DNA from: Psettodes erumei
Taxonomy: Eukaryota > Chordata > Actinopteri > Pleuronectiformes > Psettodidae
Assembly: GCA_016785225.1 (NCBI GenBank)
Contig: JAFBJZ010000291.1
Coordinates: 362,001 to 426,000 of the forward strand
DNA length: 64,000 nt
Direction: 5' to 3'
Shown: in pieces, positions 13,000 to 25,257 of the stretch
Position numbering within the stretch: position 1 is the stretch's first letter
Layout: every line of letters begins with the position of its first letter
The notes under the pieces: model-generated
Told to the model about the DNA's origin: nothing
Seen by the model: only the letters and a program-made list of their open reading frames with translations
Database searches by the model: none
Translations under genes and position numbers: made by a program

Positions 13000-15900
13000 A
13001 CTAAAAAAAAAAATCAGTTATGGGAGGTTCAGAGTTTGACATCTGACAAACATATTGATAAAACATTTGCAACAGTGATAAAATGTAATTTACCTCCATG
13101 TTAACTGGCCCTACACTCTTCTTCTTCACTGTGAGTGAGTCCTCACAACACAATTTGCTCCACAGCGCCTCTAGTGGCCAACGCCTCCACAGGAAGCCTT
13201 TAAGACAGTGGAAATTACTTTTTTTAAAAAGCGCAAGAAATAATTACTTTTCATTATGTTTTTTTTTTTTTTATAGAGCCACGAAATCTAAAAATGCCTT
13301 GACAGCTACTGTCCCTAAAATTATTTATTTAAATCCCAGGATTTTTTTTTTCCATAGAAACATCTGTGAGTTTTATTTCTTAAAATAGTTGCCATTAACT
13401 GATTGGTGCTCAGTGCTTTTTTTGGGGGCTGCCCAGTGGCCCGGGGGCTATTAGTTGGCTAATACCTGTGGCCGGCTCTGGTGCAACACGTGTCTCTAAT
13501 ATAAAGCATACTGTATCCTCTGCGTTGATTTCTTTCATATGGGCCCGCAGCATTTGGATGATATAAGACGGAGAAGTGCCAGACGGTTTTCATCATTTTA
13601 TTTAAGTCAAACTGAGGAGGAAAATCAATCTTGAGCTTATAATCTTACAATCACACCCTACATGTGTTTGACAAATTATACCCCCCTCAAAACAAATTAC
13701 ACAAAATGTACATTAAATAATAGTCCTGGAGCTGTTTTCCCCCTGGAAATGGAAAATATTTTGTGGTGATTTCACAGCGAGCATAAAAATTTCAGCCGTT
13801 GAAACCATCATGGATTTGGCCCCGCCCACCGAATAAACTTTTCTTTTTTTTTCGCTGACATTGTGGGACTTTTGGGAACGATCCACTCTAAACGCCTCAC
13901 CCAAACATCTTGTTCCAACAGGAAATACACAAAATAAAAGAGACCAGATGCCTCGCTGTGACTTTAAAGATGCAACATGATGATGATGACACAGCTCTGG
14001 ACAAAAACATTTGTCTTTGCTTCTAATAAAAAAACAGCGAAAAAGAAAAACAAATGTGCGCTCCAGTTTAATTTTATGACACCATCCATTGATCTGGAGG
14101 TCGTTTCCTCATTTAATCAATGAATTATTTTGTCAGTAAAATACCAAATGATGTTTGGTTTCCCAATGTTTCCCAACACTCCGGATCGAAAACATATTGA
14201 GTTTAGAAATCGCACAAAAAATCACAATCGCTTCCCCACTTTCACATTTTGTCAGTTCACGTGCAACTTTGATACAACCCGGGTCTTATGATTTCTGAGG
14301 CTCTGGCCGTCGCTCATATCTGTTTTGATAACATATTCATCACTAAGATAGCTGCCGAGCTGGGTGTGGGGTTCTCAAGGTGATTCCATGAGGGCGACAC
14401 AACAGCGGCCGTCAGACGTGATGACAGAGGCGGTAAACAAACTCTCAGTCTGAACATATTGTCGGAGGTGAAAACAGGTTTCCATCGCGCTGTAAATCCA
14501 CAGCGCAGGAGATGAAAGCTGAACCAGAAAGCTTGGATCAAATGTTTAAATTCTGAATAACTCAAAAAAAAAAAAAAAAAAAGTGTGAGGCTAAAAGAAT
14601 AATAAGATCCAGGTTGGAAAAAGATGGTGCGTCATTTTTCCGAATAAAAGGCGGCAGAGGAAGTCATCTCACCTTTGCCACGGCGGACCGGAGAGGATGG
14701 AAACCAGTGTGAAGGAGAATCAGCGTGTCCGTAAATCATTCAGCTGGAAGGCAGACGGAGCCGAGTCCATCTCGGCCCGACTCGCCTCCGCCGTCTCTTC
14801 TGCATGAAGAGATCGCTCACCGCTCTATGAATCTCCTCCGAACCTTACGAGCGAGTTACGCTCAGCCGAAACCCGAGCTGCGGTTTTACCGCGCATGAAA
14901 TTAAAGGGAATTAATTCTGCTCTAATGAACTAAAAAGACAAAAAAAAAAAACAGCTTGAGGTGGGGAAACATACTTTATCAAGATCAATATAAAACAACA
15001 GAAATTCAACCAGCGAGGAGTTTTCCCCTTCTCTCTTGGTTTGATTTAAAAATAAAAATAAAATCAGACAGACTTCAGTTTTCAGACGACAGAGGAGCCG
15101 AGCGGCAGCGGCGGCTTTTCGCGATCGGGCGAATTGCGCCGGGCGGCTCCGTCGGGTTCCCCCGGACGAGATGAACTCTGACACGACTCAGATCTTTGGA
15201 GACGGCAGTAATAAACAAAGTCCCGCCTGCCCGGGTTGTATTTTAACTGCACACAGGATCAGAAAAGCTCGGCCCGCAGCGCGTTGTTGACACGTGAAAC
15301 GGACGCTGGGCTCGTTCGAGCGAACGGCGACGAGAAGTCGGGAGTGGGAGAAAGAAAGAACGGAGGTCACCCACAAAATACGGAGCCGCTAATGGCAGCA
15401 GGAAACGCATGTTAATTTTAATACTTCACACGCAAACGCTTCTGTCGTCTCCCAGCGGCTTGTGTTACCCAACGCTCAGGAGACAGAGCCCGAGCTCTTC
15501 TCGTGTTTCTGACCCGGCGGACCCTTCTCTCCCGCGAGAGCCCGGCTCCTGCTCCGGCCGAGCGGCGTTTCGCCGGATTCGCGGCTCGGCTCTCGAGGGG
15601 AGCGCTTCGGCGCTGACTTTATTGAGTTTGTTTCGTGGCCCCCGCCGACACGTTCGGGGGCAGAACCGAGCGTCCGGCCTGGACGGAGGCGACCCGTGCG
15701 GGGACTTTCCGTGAATGTGGCTACTTTGAGACTCGTTTCCGTGAGACACGTATTTCTTGTTGCAGCGGAAAACTTGACAAAGCCGTGTTGGTATTTCAAA
15801 CAGCATGTGTCATATTAGATGAGGCCACTATGCTGAGTGTGTTGTTCGGGCCGGGAAGTTTATTTCCAAAGCACCTTTACCTGCAGGGTGGGAAGAAAAA

Positions 15901-17220
15901 CACTGGAGGATCATTCACTCTGTGGTGAATGAGCTGCGAGAATAAAAGAGTTCAACTTTATTTGCCCACGTCAACATGTGAATAAAAACCCACCACATCT
16001 TAAATAAAACACAACAGTTAATTAAGAAATAGGGAAAAATGCACAAATATTTCTGCATGTTCTTTTTTCCAGCACGAACTCTTCATTAGGTCTGAATTAA
16101 AAATAAAATAAAAATAAACAGAAGCTGTCGGGAACCAACAATACAGGAAAATTGACACAGGTCCCTTTTAAATATTTAGAATATTTAACTGATAACTCAA
16201 ACTATTGCTGTGGAGAGAAAACATTATATTTTATATATTATTAGAAATTAAAGTTTAATGTGCTTGTTTGACTATAAACACTGAAAAATCTTACAACTCC
16301 TCAAATTTCATATATATATATATAAACAAAGTTATGTGTTCAGACTGCAGAGGGTTAAAAACATTGTTTTCTCCACACTCATCAAGTTAGTGTATGTGAA
16401 AAGTGCAGCTGCAAACAAAAAGAGATTAAGTGTCTTTAACAATACTCTGCGTATGAAAATGATATTTAAACAATCCCTCAAACAGCTCAGCAGTGACAGC
16501 AGATCATATCTGTGTTATACCCACGTCCAGCGTGCAGATCTGCTGGCTCCTCTGGGCGGTCCGCCGGACTCTTTATTGGTCAGTAAAGTTCTGCTCGGTG
16601 CAGAAAACAACTTTATTGTTCTGAGCTTTTCCCCCTTCCACGGAGTCAGTTCACTCCCAGAACGAATCGCACGGGGCCCGAGAGCAGCTCTTCCTCTTGG
16701 AGGAAGAGGAGAAGTCGTCCGTTAACCGCACACGTGTGAACGCCTCGTCCTCTGCTCTGCAAGCTACTGTGACTTTCCACTGTCTTGCTGCATGGTGTTG
16801 GTTTTTTTTTGCATCATCAGAGCTGCAGCAGCTAAAACGTCTGCACAACACAAACTGTGACTCTCACACTTGGCTGCGAGTCAGAGCTCAGGACTCAGGA
16901 CAGCTGATTCACATTCAAACGCCACTAAGTAGCTCCACTTTGCTCGCAGTAAATGATTGGTCGTTTCAACACATGCTGAAATCATTCCTGTTGACTTCCA
17001 CTGCGTCAGAGAGCTGAATCAAAGCGACGCTGACAGTCCTCATATAACTTAATCCAGGGCAGGAGGGGGGAAATAAAACAGGCCTGTGGCTCCAGAGAGA
17101 GAGAGAGAGCGCTGAGCGGAGAGTGGTGACCCAACCTGGTCAAGTGTAACTGAGAAGGCCATGTCTGGTAACCCCAGGTGCAACAGCGGCGTTAAATGAT
17201 GTGAGGGAATAAGCAGTAAC
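13000..17220. other. intergenic stretch, no gene seen
   Basis: The sequence is mostly unique, with poly-A/T tracts (13260, 14562). A GC-rich patch at 15460-15720 has no splice-bounded coding match. An AT-rich patch with a short TA repeat lies at 16311-16323. Confidence 0.6.
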
Positions 17221-17224
17221 TCGG

Positions 17225-17251
17225 TGTGTGTGTGTGTGTGTGTGTGTGTGC
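17225..17251. repeat. GT microsatellite
   Basis: About thirteen perfect GT units. Confidence 0.95.
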
Positions 17252-19003
17252 TTACACTCTCAAAAGCCGTGTCAGGGTCGATAAGCGTCCTGCGGCGGCA
17301 GCGACCAGCTGGAAACACAGAGGAGATCTGAGCAAAATCTGCTTCACATGCAGCAGGTTAAAAATATACACACTTCTGAAAACACTCGTTTTTTTTTTTT
17401 TCTTCCCCTGCTCTTGTGCATTCGATAATTTATCCCCAGACATACCAGAAAGGCAAACGTAATAAATCTTTCAGTCAGTTGCCAACAATGATGTAAAATA
17501 TTGTGATAAATAAAAGTTTTTCTTGATCTCGGGGCAGAGACAGCGGGTCCCGGCCGGGCCGTGTCGTGGCAGTTTCCGCACAGTTCGAGCAGATAACAGG
17601 AGTCATCAATATGCTGTCCGTGTTAAAAGACCTCGTGGTTACGTCAACATGAGCTGTTTAACTTTATTACCGCTTCAATAGATAGCGCTGGGAATGAGCG
17701 GCTGTGTAAACGCAAGCGAAGCGGCGCGTTTTCATCCGTGTCAGACGTCTTTATAGAAACTTGAGAAGACGCATTATCTCAGCACATTTCCCATCATGCT
17801 CTGGCACATAAGTCATCTCCTGGTAGAAAAAATAAAATAAAATAAAATAGAATGCCACCTAACGCTTGGTTCCACATGCACGTCCCGGGTTTTGAATGAC
17901 GTCTAATGCAGTCTTGGTTTTCACACCCTTGCACTTTCTGTTTTATTTAATTTTCACACTCCCGCGCTCGCACGGCACAAACGTGTTCCCGCCGACTGAG
18001 TAATGATTTTGGATATGGAGCCGAGTCTCGGGAGGCAAACCGTGAAACTTTGTTCCCTGGATCGACTCTAAAGATGAAATAATAATAATAATAATAAAAA
18101 AAAAAACCTCAAGCTCTCTTTGATCTAAAAAAGCTGCTCTCTGTATTACCAAACTCCAGTAAAACGCTCAGATCGGTGAAGAGCGACGGGATGCCTCCAA
18201 AGACGGGATGTGAAATGGGAACACGAGCCCTTATTCTGCAGAAAATACAATACTAGGCTTTTATGAGCCAATAGCTTTTAATGACTTCCTAAGTGGTGAA
18301 ACCATAGTAACAGATTAACTCAATATGAAGACACCTTTTATGACCGTTGATGTCATTTTGCAGAAACTAGTACTGAAAACTGGCAAAGGCTTTTACATTG
18401 GCAGTAAAACGTGAGATTAGAACAGAGCTTTTTCTTTTTAATCCAAAGTCGTAGCGCGTTAAAGAATCACTCTGTGTTTCCAATACATGAAGTCTATTTT
18501 TGGAGCTCCTGATATAGACAGTTAAAGTCAGCCGGATCAATTTTAAATGCTTCATAAAGGTGTAAAATGTTACCAAGGTGTTTTTTTTAGCGATTCATAT
18601 AACCATTACACTGCCAGGACTCTGTGCTGCACTGTTAGCTAATGTAAGGCTAATGTGTTAGCAAAAAAAAACCCTCTCTATTTTTGTTCTGGTTTTGGTC
18701 TCCACCTTCTCCAGAAGGGGAAAAATATCTGGTTCTTTAGCTGCTCTGTTGTTAGCATTATTATATTTAATTAAATAAGTTTAGGTTAAGCAGAGTAACC
18801 CTGTAACTGAACTATAAAACCAAAACAATGGGCTAAAAGAGACTAAAAGGCGGATGTGGATGGTTTATTTAATGTTAATGTGTGTTAATATCTCCACACT
18901 GGGGAACATTAACTCCCCTAATGGCGCCAAAAATCCAGTGTGACGACAAACAACAATTTTCAAGAGCACAGGAGGAGGAGAGCACCACCTGCAGAAATGG
19001 ACG

Positions 19004-19005
<2 letters not shown>

Positions 19006-19034
<29 letters not shown>
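19006..19034. repeat. TG microsatellite
   Basis: A perfect TG repeat of about 29 bases. Confidence 0.95.
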
Positions 19035-19036
<2 letters not shown>

Positions 19037-19407
19037 AGTGGCAGGTGACCTCTGACCCCACTCTGCCCCCCCCCCCAGCAATGAGACACGATTAAACAGG
19101 AGGATTTCCTCTTTGGAGTTTATTTGTGGAGTGAACTGGTGGCAGTTCTGCACAAACAGACCTTTTGGGAGGTGCATAAAAAAAAAAGAGAAAGCGTAAC
19201 CCCACCCCACCAACGAGCCCCCACCCGCAGCCCCCACCCACAGCCCCCACTCAGCCACCCCCTGCAGATGGAAAAAACATAGGAAGCAATTAAAAGCCTC
19301 GAGGTCGTCCGTCGCACACAGGCTTCTCGCCCCGACACTTCAGGAGCAGGAGGATGCCTGCTAAACAGATAAAGCTTCTTCTTTTTTTCTTTGTTACACA
19401 GTGACCC

Positions 19408-19446
19408 CCACCACGGCCACCACCACCACCACCACCACCACCACCC
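19408..19446. repeat. CAC/CCA trinucleotide repeat
   Basis: About thirteen imperfect CCA units. Confidence 0.93.
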
Positions 19447-19611
19447 CCGACCCCACCCAGCCACCCCTCTATTTATTTGCTTACACAGCTTTCCAATGGC
19501 CCGTTCAGCCTGGAAAGGTCAACGACCGCGCAACACCTGTCTCATTGAGCACTAATTAGAACAAAGTCTGCTTCGCAACCGTTTCAGCCGCTGCACTGCC
19601 TGCTTCTTCAT

Positions 19612-19613
<2 letters not shown>

Positions 19614-19651
<38 letters not shown>
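19614..19651. repeat. CA microsatellite
   Basis: A perfect CA repeat of 38 bases. Confidence 0.96.
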
Positions 19652-20699
19652 CCTGTCTGCTTTCGTGCAGTATTTATGGCGAGATGAGGTGGGCAGACAC
19701 CCGGGGAACACGACACCACATTTACTGCCAATTGCTGTGGAATGATGAAGTGGCCCATTTGGTTCAGATACTCTATTTGTCCACGGCGGGCTTTGTTCTG
19801 TCGGCCCGCGGATCCGTCATGTGCGGCAGTCAGCGGGACATCCCGACGACCCCACCTCCACCTCCACCTCCACCCCCCCACCCCACCCACTCGCCAACCC
19901 TCTGTCTCTCACGGTGACACACATGATGATATTTATCACTGGAGACCACCTGTGATGACCCAACAAGAAGGGTTTCTTTTTTTTCATTGTGTAAAAAGCA
20001 CGTTGCAGAATTATTTTGCTGTTTTCTGCGTTTCAGTTGTATTTTTCCTTAATGTGCCTGAGCCTGATAGATAGATATGTTTGGGGAAATAATAAGTCAT
20101 GGTTCTAAAAATATTCCTGCAGCACGCTCAGTCCAGCTGGATCCTGCAGAAGAAAAATATATATAGGCCTCAAAAGCAGACTAAACAGTTGTTGGTTCAG
20201 AGATGAGACGAGAGAGAAAAACAATGATGTACGCTCAGTGACTGCTTTTATGCGATGCACCTGTTTTAGCACTGAGCTTGCGCCGCTATAAATAGGACAA
20301 AATATTATAAACACCTCTCGGTAATATAAAGGAGTCCAGCTCGACCGCACCTTCAACTCCAGTAACAAACACCTCGCTGAATTTACACGTTTCTGACAGC
20401 GTCAGAAAAACACCCCGCTCTCAGTGAATTTATGGCAGAGCTGTCGTATTGAATTGCAATGGATCGCACATGCGGCCGTACCTAATAAAGCGGGCGGCGT
20501 GATGCGTTACAGACGCGTTCGCCGCTTCGCCCCGGCGCGTTTTTTTTTTTTTTTTGTTTCCGCAGAGCGGGCCCGCTGCAGCGGGTCGCGTCCTGCTGCA
20601 AAAAGAGGCGTAATGACGTCTAAATCAACGCCGCAGTTGTTTTAACTCCAGCCTGCTTCTGGTTTTACTGCCAGACAGATTTTGGCTCTCGTCTTCCCC

Positions 20700-21050
20700 T
20701 CTGCCGGGGCCTACAATCCGCACCAAATGTTTCACATTATCCGGTGTGAAAACCCTCCTTTTCCTTCGGATTCTTTTTTTACAAGTCCATGCATCCGTGG
20801 AAACTTGATATTTCATATTTCATTCTGGTTTGTGGATGTCATTGCAAGTGGACGCCGGTTCACATGCAACCGCCCGGCCGCCGCCTTTGATCAGCCTGAC
20901 CACAACTAATTGTGGACGGAGAACAAATGAAAGAAATATCGTGAGATTTCATGGGAATTGCCACTATGGCCCGGGCTGCCCGGTGCCGCTATTAGCAGTT
21001 AAAGTAGCCGGTGAGCACTTGGAGAATTATCCTGTTTCCTCCTAAGATAA
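20700..21050. promoter_or_regulatory. candidate non-coding regulatory block B with two inverted repeats
   Basis: An inverted repeat TTTCACA/TGTGAAA (20730-20751, 8-base spacer) resembles paired T-box half-sites. A second, CCACAACTAATTGTGG (20900-20915), joins two RUNX-like TGTGG arms around a homeodomain-like TAATTG. The block is free of simple repeats. A regulatory role is inferred. Confidence 0.3.
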
Positions 21051-21976
21051 CGGTGGAAAAAAAACGAAAAAAAAACGGCGCGTCCGCTGCGGTATGCGCG
21101 AGTGTTTGTGGCTTAGAGGAGCAGCGGGATTTCCAGTTTTCATCGTCACACTGAAGCCATAACTCCTCATTCACTCATAAACAGCACATGGAAACATAAC
21201 ATTTACACTGCGCTCCTTTAAAAAGCTTTAACGGTGCAGGCACAAGTCATCCTTCTGCTGAAATGACCTATTTCATGCGTCCTCTTTGAGCCCGTAATAA
21301 ATTGCGTTTTAGAAACGTAACACCGCAACCACAAAATCCCCATATGTACTTAAAGTGTATTCACGATAGAGAGCTGAATTATTCTGGCGAACAAAATTCA
21401 TTCCTCGCAGCAAATATCAAGGGAAACATGTTTAAAAAGAAGAAGAAGAAAAAAAGAAATTTAAAGCAGCGTAAATGTTCCAAATGTTTAAGAGTGGCCA
21501 GGGGATCCCGGGGGCCTCGTTCACTTTCGCTCTTTGTTCCCTGTACAGGATGTAACTTTGCAAGCTGGTTTTCATTCAGCGAACCGGCGGCTCGCTCTCG
21601 GATTTGCATGCAACAGTGTCTTATCGTGTTTTTTTTTTTTTTTTTTTCTTAAAGGAAAAACAATTCCCACCCACCCCCCCTGCTGCTTCGGTGCACAAAC
21701 ATGTCAGAAAGTTAAAGTATGTATCTGTCGGAGCTGCACGTTGACCTGCGCGGCTTCAAGGGAGCGTCTGCAAAAAAATAAAAAGCGAGGGGAGGGGGGG
21801 GCGGCTGATTTTCCGGTTAGGAGGGCAGGTTAGCCACGGTCTCAACAGCAGGTGAGTGGAATGAGGTCATGATGTGGTCATGGGAGGGGGGACGGCAGCA
21901 GGGCCTGTGTGTGTGTGTGTGTTGAAACCTCTGAACAACTGCTGTGAGGGAGGTGAAACACATCAGAGGCCGAGCT

Positions 21977-21981
<5 letters not shown>

Positions 21982-22011
<30 letters not shown>
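21982..22011. repeat. GT microsatellite
   Basis: Fifteen GT units; a shorter GT run lies 60 bases upstream. Confidence 0.95.
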
Positions 22012-22013
<2 letters not shown>

Positions 22014-23752
22014 CACCCCCGGCTCAAGGTGTCGTTTCACACCGCCGAGCCCCTTCTGCTGTGGAATCCTGGGGATGACAGCGGCGGATTGATTTGCTTA
22101 TCCATGAAAGAGATGGGCTGCTACTACGAGCCCCAGGAGACGGGCCGGGCCGAGGACGGCGGGGCGCGGCGTGGAGAAAGACCCCGAGCCACCTGTGTTG
22201 CATTTAGACCACTTCATCTTACATCCGGACTGAAAGGGCTGTTTGCAGAACATCCCGGCTCCTCGCTTGCGTTATATTTCTCTCTAAACATCCGCTGGCG
22301 TAACACAATGTGACTGAAGATGATCTGATCCGGAGTAAGTGGTTTCATCCAATGTGAAACCAAGACCAAACACCGCATCGGGGCTCAAGGCAGAGAAGCG
22401 TCTCATTCAGACGTCTCGGGTTTTTTTTGATGAAATAGTTCCTCCACCTGTTCCCGGTGATGTTTCCAGTGCGCGTGCACCTCGAAACAAGACATGCCGA
22501 CGATTCCACTTCTGATTTCTACCGGAAATCGGTGGAAAAAAGAAAAGATTCGTCGACCTGCTCGATAAATAAATACGTTTTTAAAGGAGTTTGCAGTTTC
22601 ATTAAGAATAAAAGATGGCTGTTACTGACTGAAACACTTAGAGGATAATTTATTTCTTCTTTGGTCTAAAATGCACAGCGGTTGCTCCCCTGTTCCCCGT
22701 TAGTCTTGCACTTCCATCCGTGCACCAGTGGGAACCAGTCAGCGTTTTATTGGTGCGTGCTTCCCTCCAACCAAACAGCGCTGTCAGTGCGTTATAAAGT
22801 GTTCCTGTGGTTCCTACAGTAAGTGTTAAGCTGCACCATCTCCTCACTCCGCTCCTAAGCCGGCGTGCACATGATTACATCCCGGCCTCATCCATCTTGT
22901 GTCAGTCGCTCTCAGTCCGCCGCCCCGGAGGCCCACGCAGCGTCGAGGAGGCGCTTCGGGCCGCTCTCCGGCTTCGCCGGGCATCCGCAGAGCTTGGCAT
23001 GTCGCGGCAAGTCTTTCTGCAAGATATTGTCTTCGGTGAGGTATCGCCTTTCGCCCTCCGCATTTTTTTTTTCTCCCCCCCCCCCCCCTCCACCCTCCTT
23101 CCCGTTCAGTTCGCCGTGCGGCCAGGGCGACAAAGAGACATAAATCTCCCGAACTACCTGCTTGATAGCGGGCCAGAGGCGTCCGCTCGCCGCCGCCGCC
23201 GCCAAGCCGAGGAGGGGAAACGATCGTAATGAGGCTCGAGAGCAAACACACCCAGGGCGGAGGGTAATTACTGAGGAGATTCCCGCTCCGGTTAAATTCT
23301 CCGCGGCTCCGCAGCGCGGCCCGTTATCTGATATGATTCATAGAGCGCGTTGAGAAAGATGAGCGAGTGTGAAATTTCCTGCGCTTGGCGTTCTCGGGGC
23401 CTTCACATCACCGACAAGATGAATGAGCTTGATGAGTTCTTCAGTTTCCATCTCAGCCTCCGCGCATTTGGCCCTTCACGGTTTTTCCCCGCCTGCCCCG
23501 CTCGCAGGAGCCGCTTTACGGGAGTCATGAGAAACGCCGCCATCAAAGAATGACTTTGTTAGGATATTATGAGCCGAAGTGAAGCGAGAGAGAGAGAGAG
23601 AAAAGAAAGAAAACATTGGTAATGGATCATAAATTACACTTTTCTACGGAACGATGCGATTTGATCCGGGTGTCAGCCCTTCAGAACTGATCGGGCCGAG
23701 CGGAGCCAATAGGTTTCCTCAGGCTGTTTGTGCTCCAGATGATGTCGAGAGC

Positions 23753-23791
23753 GAGGAGGAGGTGGAGGAGGTGGAGGAGGTGGAGGAGGAC
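23753..23791. repeat. GAGGTG/GAGGAG purine-rich repeat
   Basis: Imperfect GAGGTGGAG units on the plus strand. Confidence 0.9.
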
Positions 23792-25020
23792 GGTCGGGCC
23801 CAAACAATTAGCCTCCGCGGACCGACCCGCAGGGCCGAGCCGAGCCAGGGCTCGGCAGAAATGAGAAAGTCAGATGCTCTCTCAGACCAAACGTCAAAAC
23901 GGATTGAATCATTTGTGGACGCGGTTCAAACGCAAATGCGTCTCCGTCTGGGAAGAGCTCGGACTCTGTAAAAGAAGTCCCTCAGGTCTGGGGTCGTATC
24001 TAACAGGAAACCGATCAGACCATTCGCCACGAACGTGAAAAGGGCGAGAGCGAGGCGACCCCCCCCCCCAGGAAGATGTAAAACAAGCGCAGGAGATACT
24101 GTCGAAACTTTCATCCAGGATTTGGGATAAAAACACTTAAAGTAAAGCGAACGGTCTTATTTTACTTGTCGTAAATTCACACTCTTGATTTAATTTTGGA
24201 AAGAGTTGAGTTCAGTTTTGATTCAACTCCAGCTGACAGCTTTAATAATGTGAAAGGTGCAGGTTCGTCACCTGCGGTGGCTCCTCGGGTCGACGGAGCA
24301 TTTTAGCGTCTTTCAGCTCCTTGTTTTGGTCTCCTGGCTTTGCTTCTCTCTGTGAAAACCTCGTTCCCTGCAGCACACAGCCGCCAAAATCCACTTTACC
24401 TGACCACATTAGCAACTTAGCAGCTAAAGACATATATAGGTATATATATAGGTATATTTTTCAGTGATTTTTGCAGAGTTTAGCCCCCTCTGTTTCTATA
24501 GACTGTTTCTATGCATCTTTTCAAAAATGAAATACTGTTTGCAGGAAGGAGCCAAAGCCAGTTCCTCACTCTGGAAGACGGGCTGACAGTCCCGTCTAAT
24601 TTCTTGCCAGCACATTTTTGTGTTGTGAAGTTTTGATACACTGAAGAAAATTGATGTATTTCTCGTTGTGTTAAACACCGGCACGACTTGGACATTTTGG
24701 AGTTTTGGAGCTCATCCTCTTCGGTCCGGGAGCGACGTGCACCCAGGTCAAGAGCCGCGTCCTCCGAAGGAGAAATTTACATTTAAGTTCGTCCTCTTCA
24801 GTCGGACCCGGAGGTTTGTCCTGAACCTCGCTGGTTGTCCTACAGGTGAAACTGCAGCGTCCGGTCCACCGAGCTGTAACACAATACAAGTGGAAGCGGA
24901 GGGACGTAATTCCCGCATCGTTTGCACCCACATTAAACAGTAATTTCCTGATTTAATTCCCATTTTTCAAAATGTTACGACCTCACCGCGGCGACACCCC
25001 TCCCACCCAGGAGGGGATCG

Positions 25021-25083
25021 TAACCCCCACCACCCCCACCACCACCACCACCACCCCCACTACCCCCTCCACCACCACCACCG
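25021..25083. repeat. ACC trinucleotide repeat
   Basis: Imperfect CACCAC units, C-rich on the plus strand and G-rich on the minus strand. Confidence 0.92.
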
Positions 25084-25209
25084 AAGCCAAGAACAAAACA
25101 TCAGGCGGCTCAAGAAGAATCTCAGCAAGTGCAGCCGCCACATACCACATTTTAACAAGTATCTTACCCCACTCACGCTGTAACCAAGTCAAACCATATG
25201 GACAGAGAG

Positions 25210-25211
<2 letters not shown>

Positions 25212-25252
<41 letters not shown>

Positions 25253-25257
25253 GGGGG
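25212..25257. repeat. GT microsatellite ending in a G-run
   Basis: About 39 bases of GT followed by eight G. Confidence 0.96.

Larger units (their letters stand above)
17252..20690. other. intergenic stretch with several simple repeats, no gene seen
   Basis: It holds a TG repeat (19006-19034), CCCCCAC-rich patches (19200-19260), a CAC trinucleotide repeat (19408-19446), a CA repeat (19614-19651) and a CCACCT patch (19850-19885). GTTAGC-like words recur at 18625-18760. No gene was recognised. Confidence 0.65.

Noticed and set aside
13164..13186. CTCF-like gcgcctctagtggcc
   Set aside because: It is one base short of the consensus spacing and lies in a phrase common in fish repeats.
22915..23210. 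GC-rich region with open frames on both strands as a possible exon
   Set aside because: The open frames on both strands reflect GC-rich composition; no family match or convincing splice boundaries were seen.
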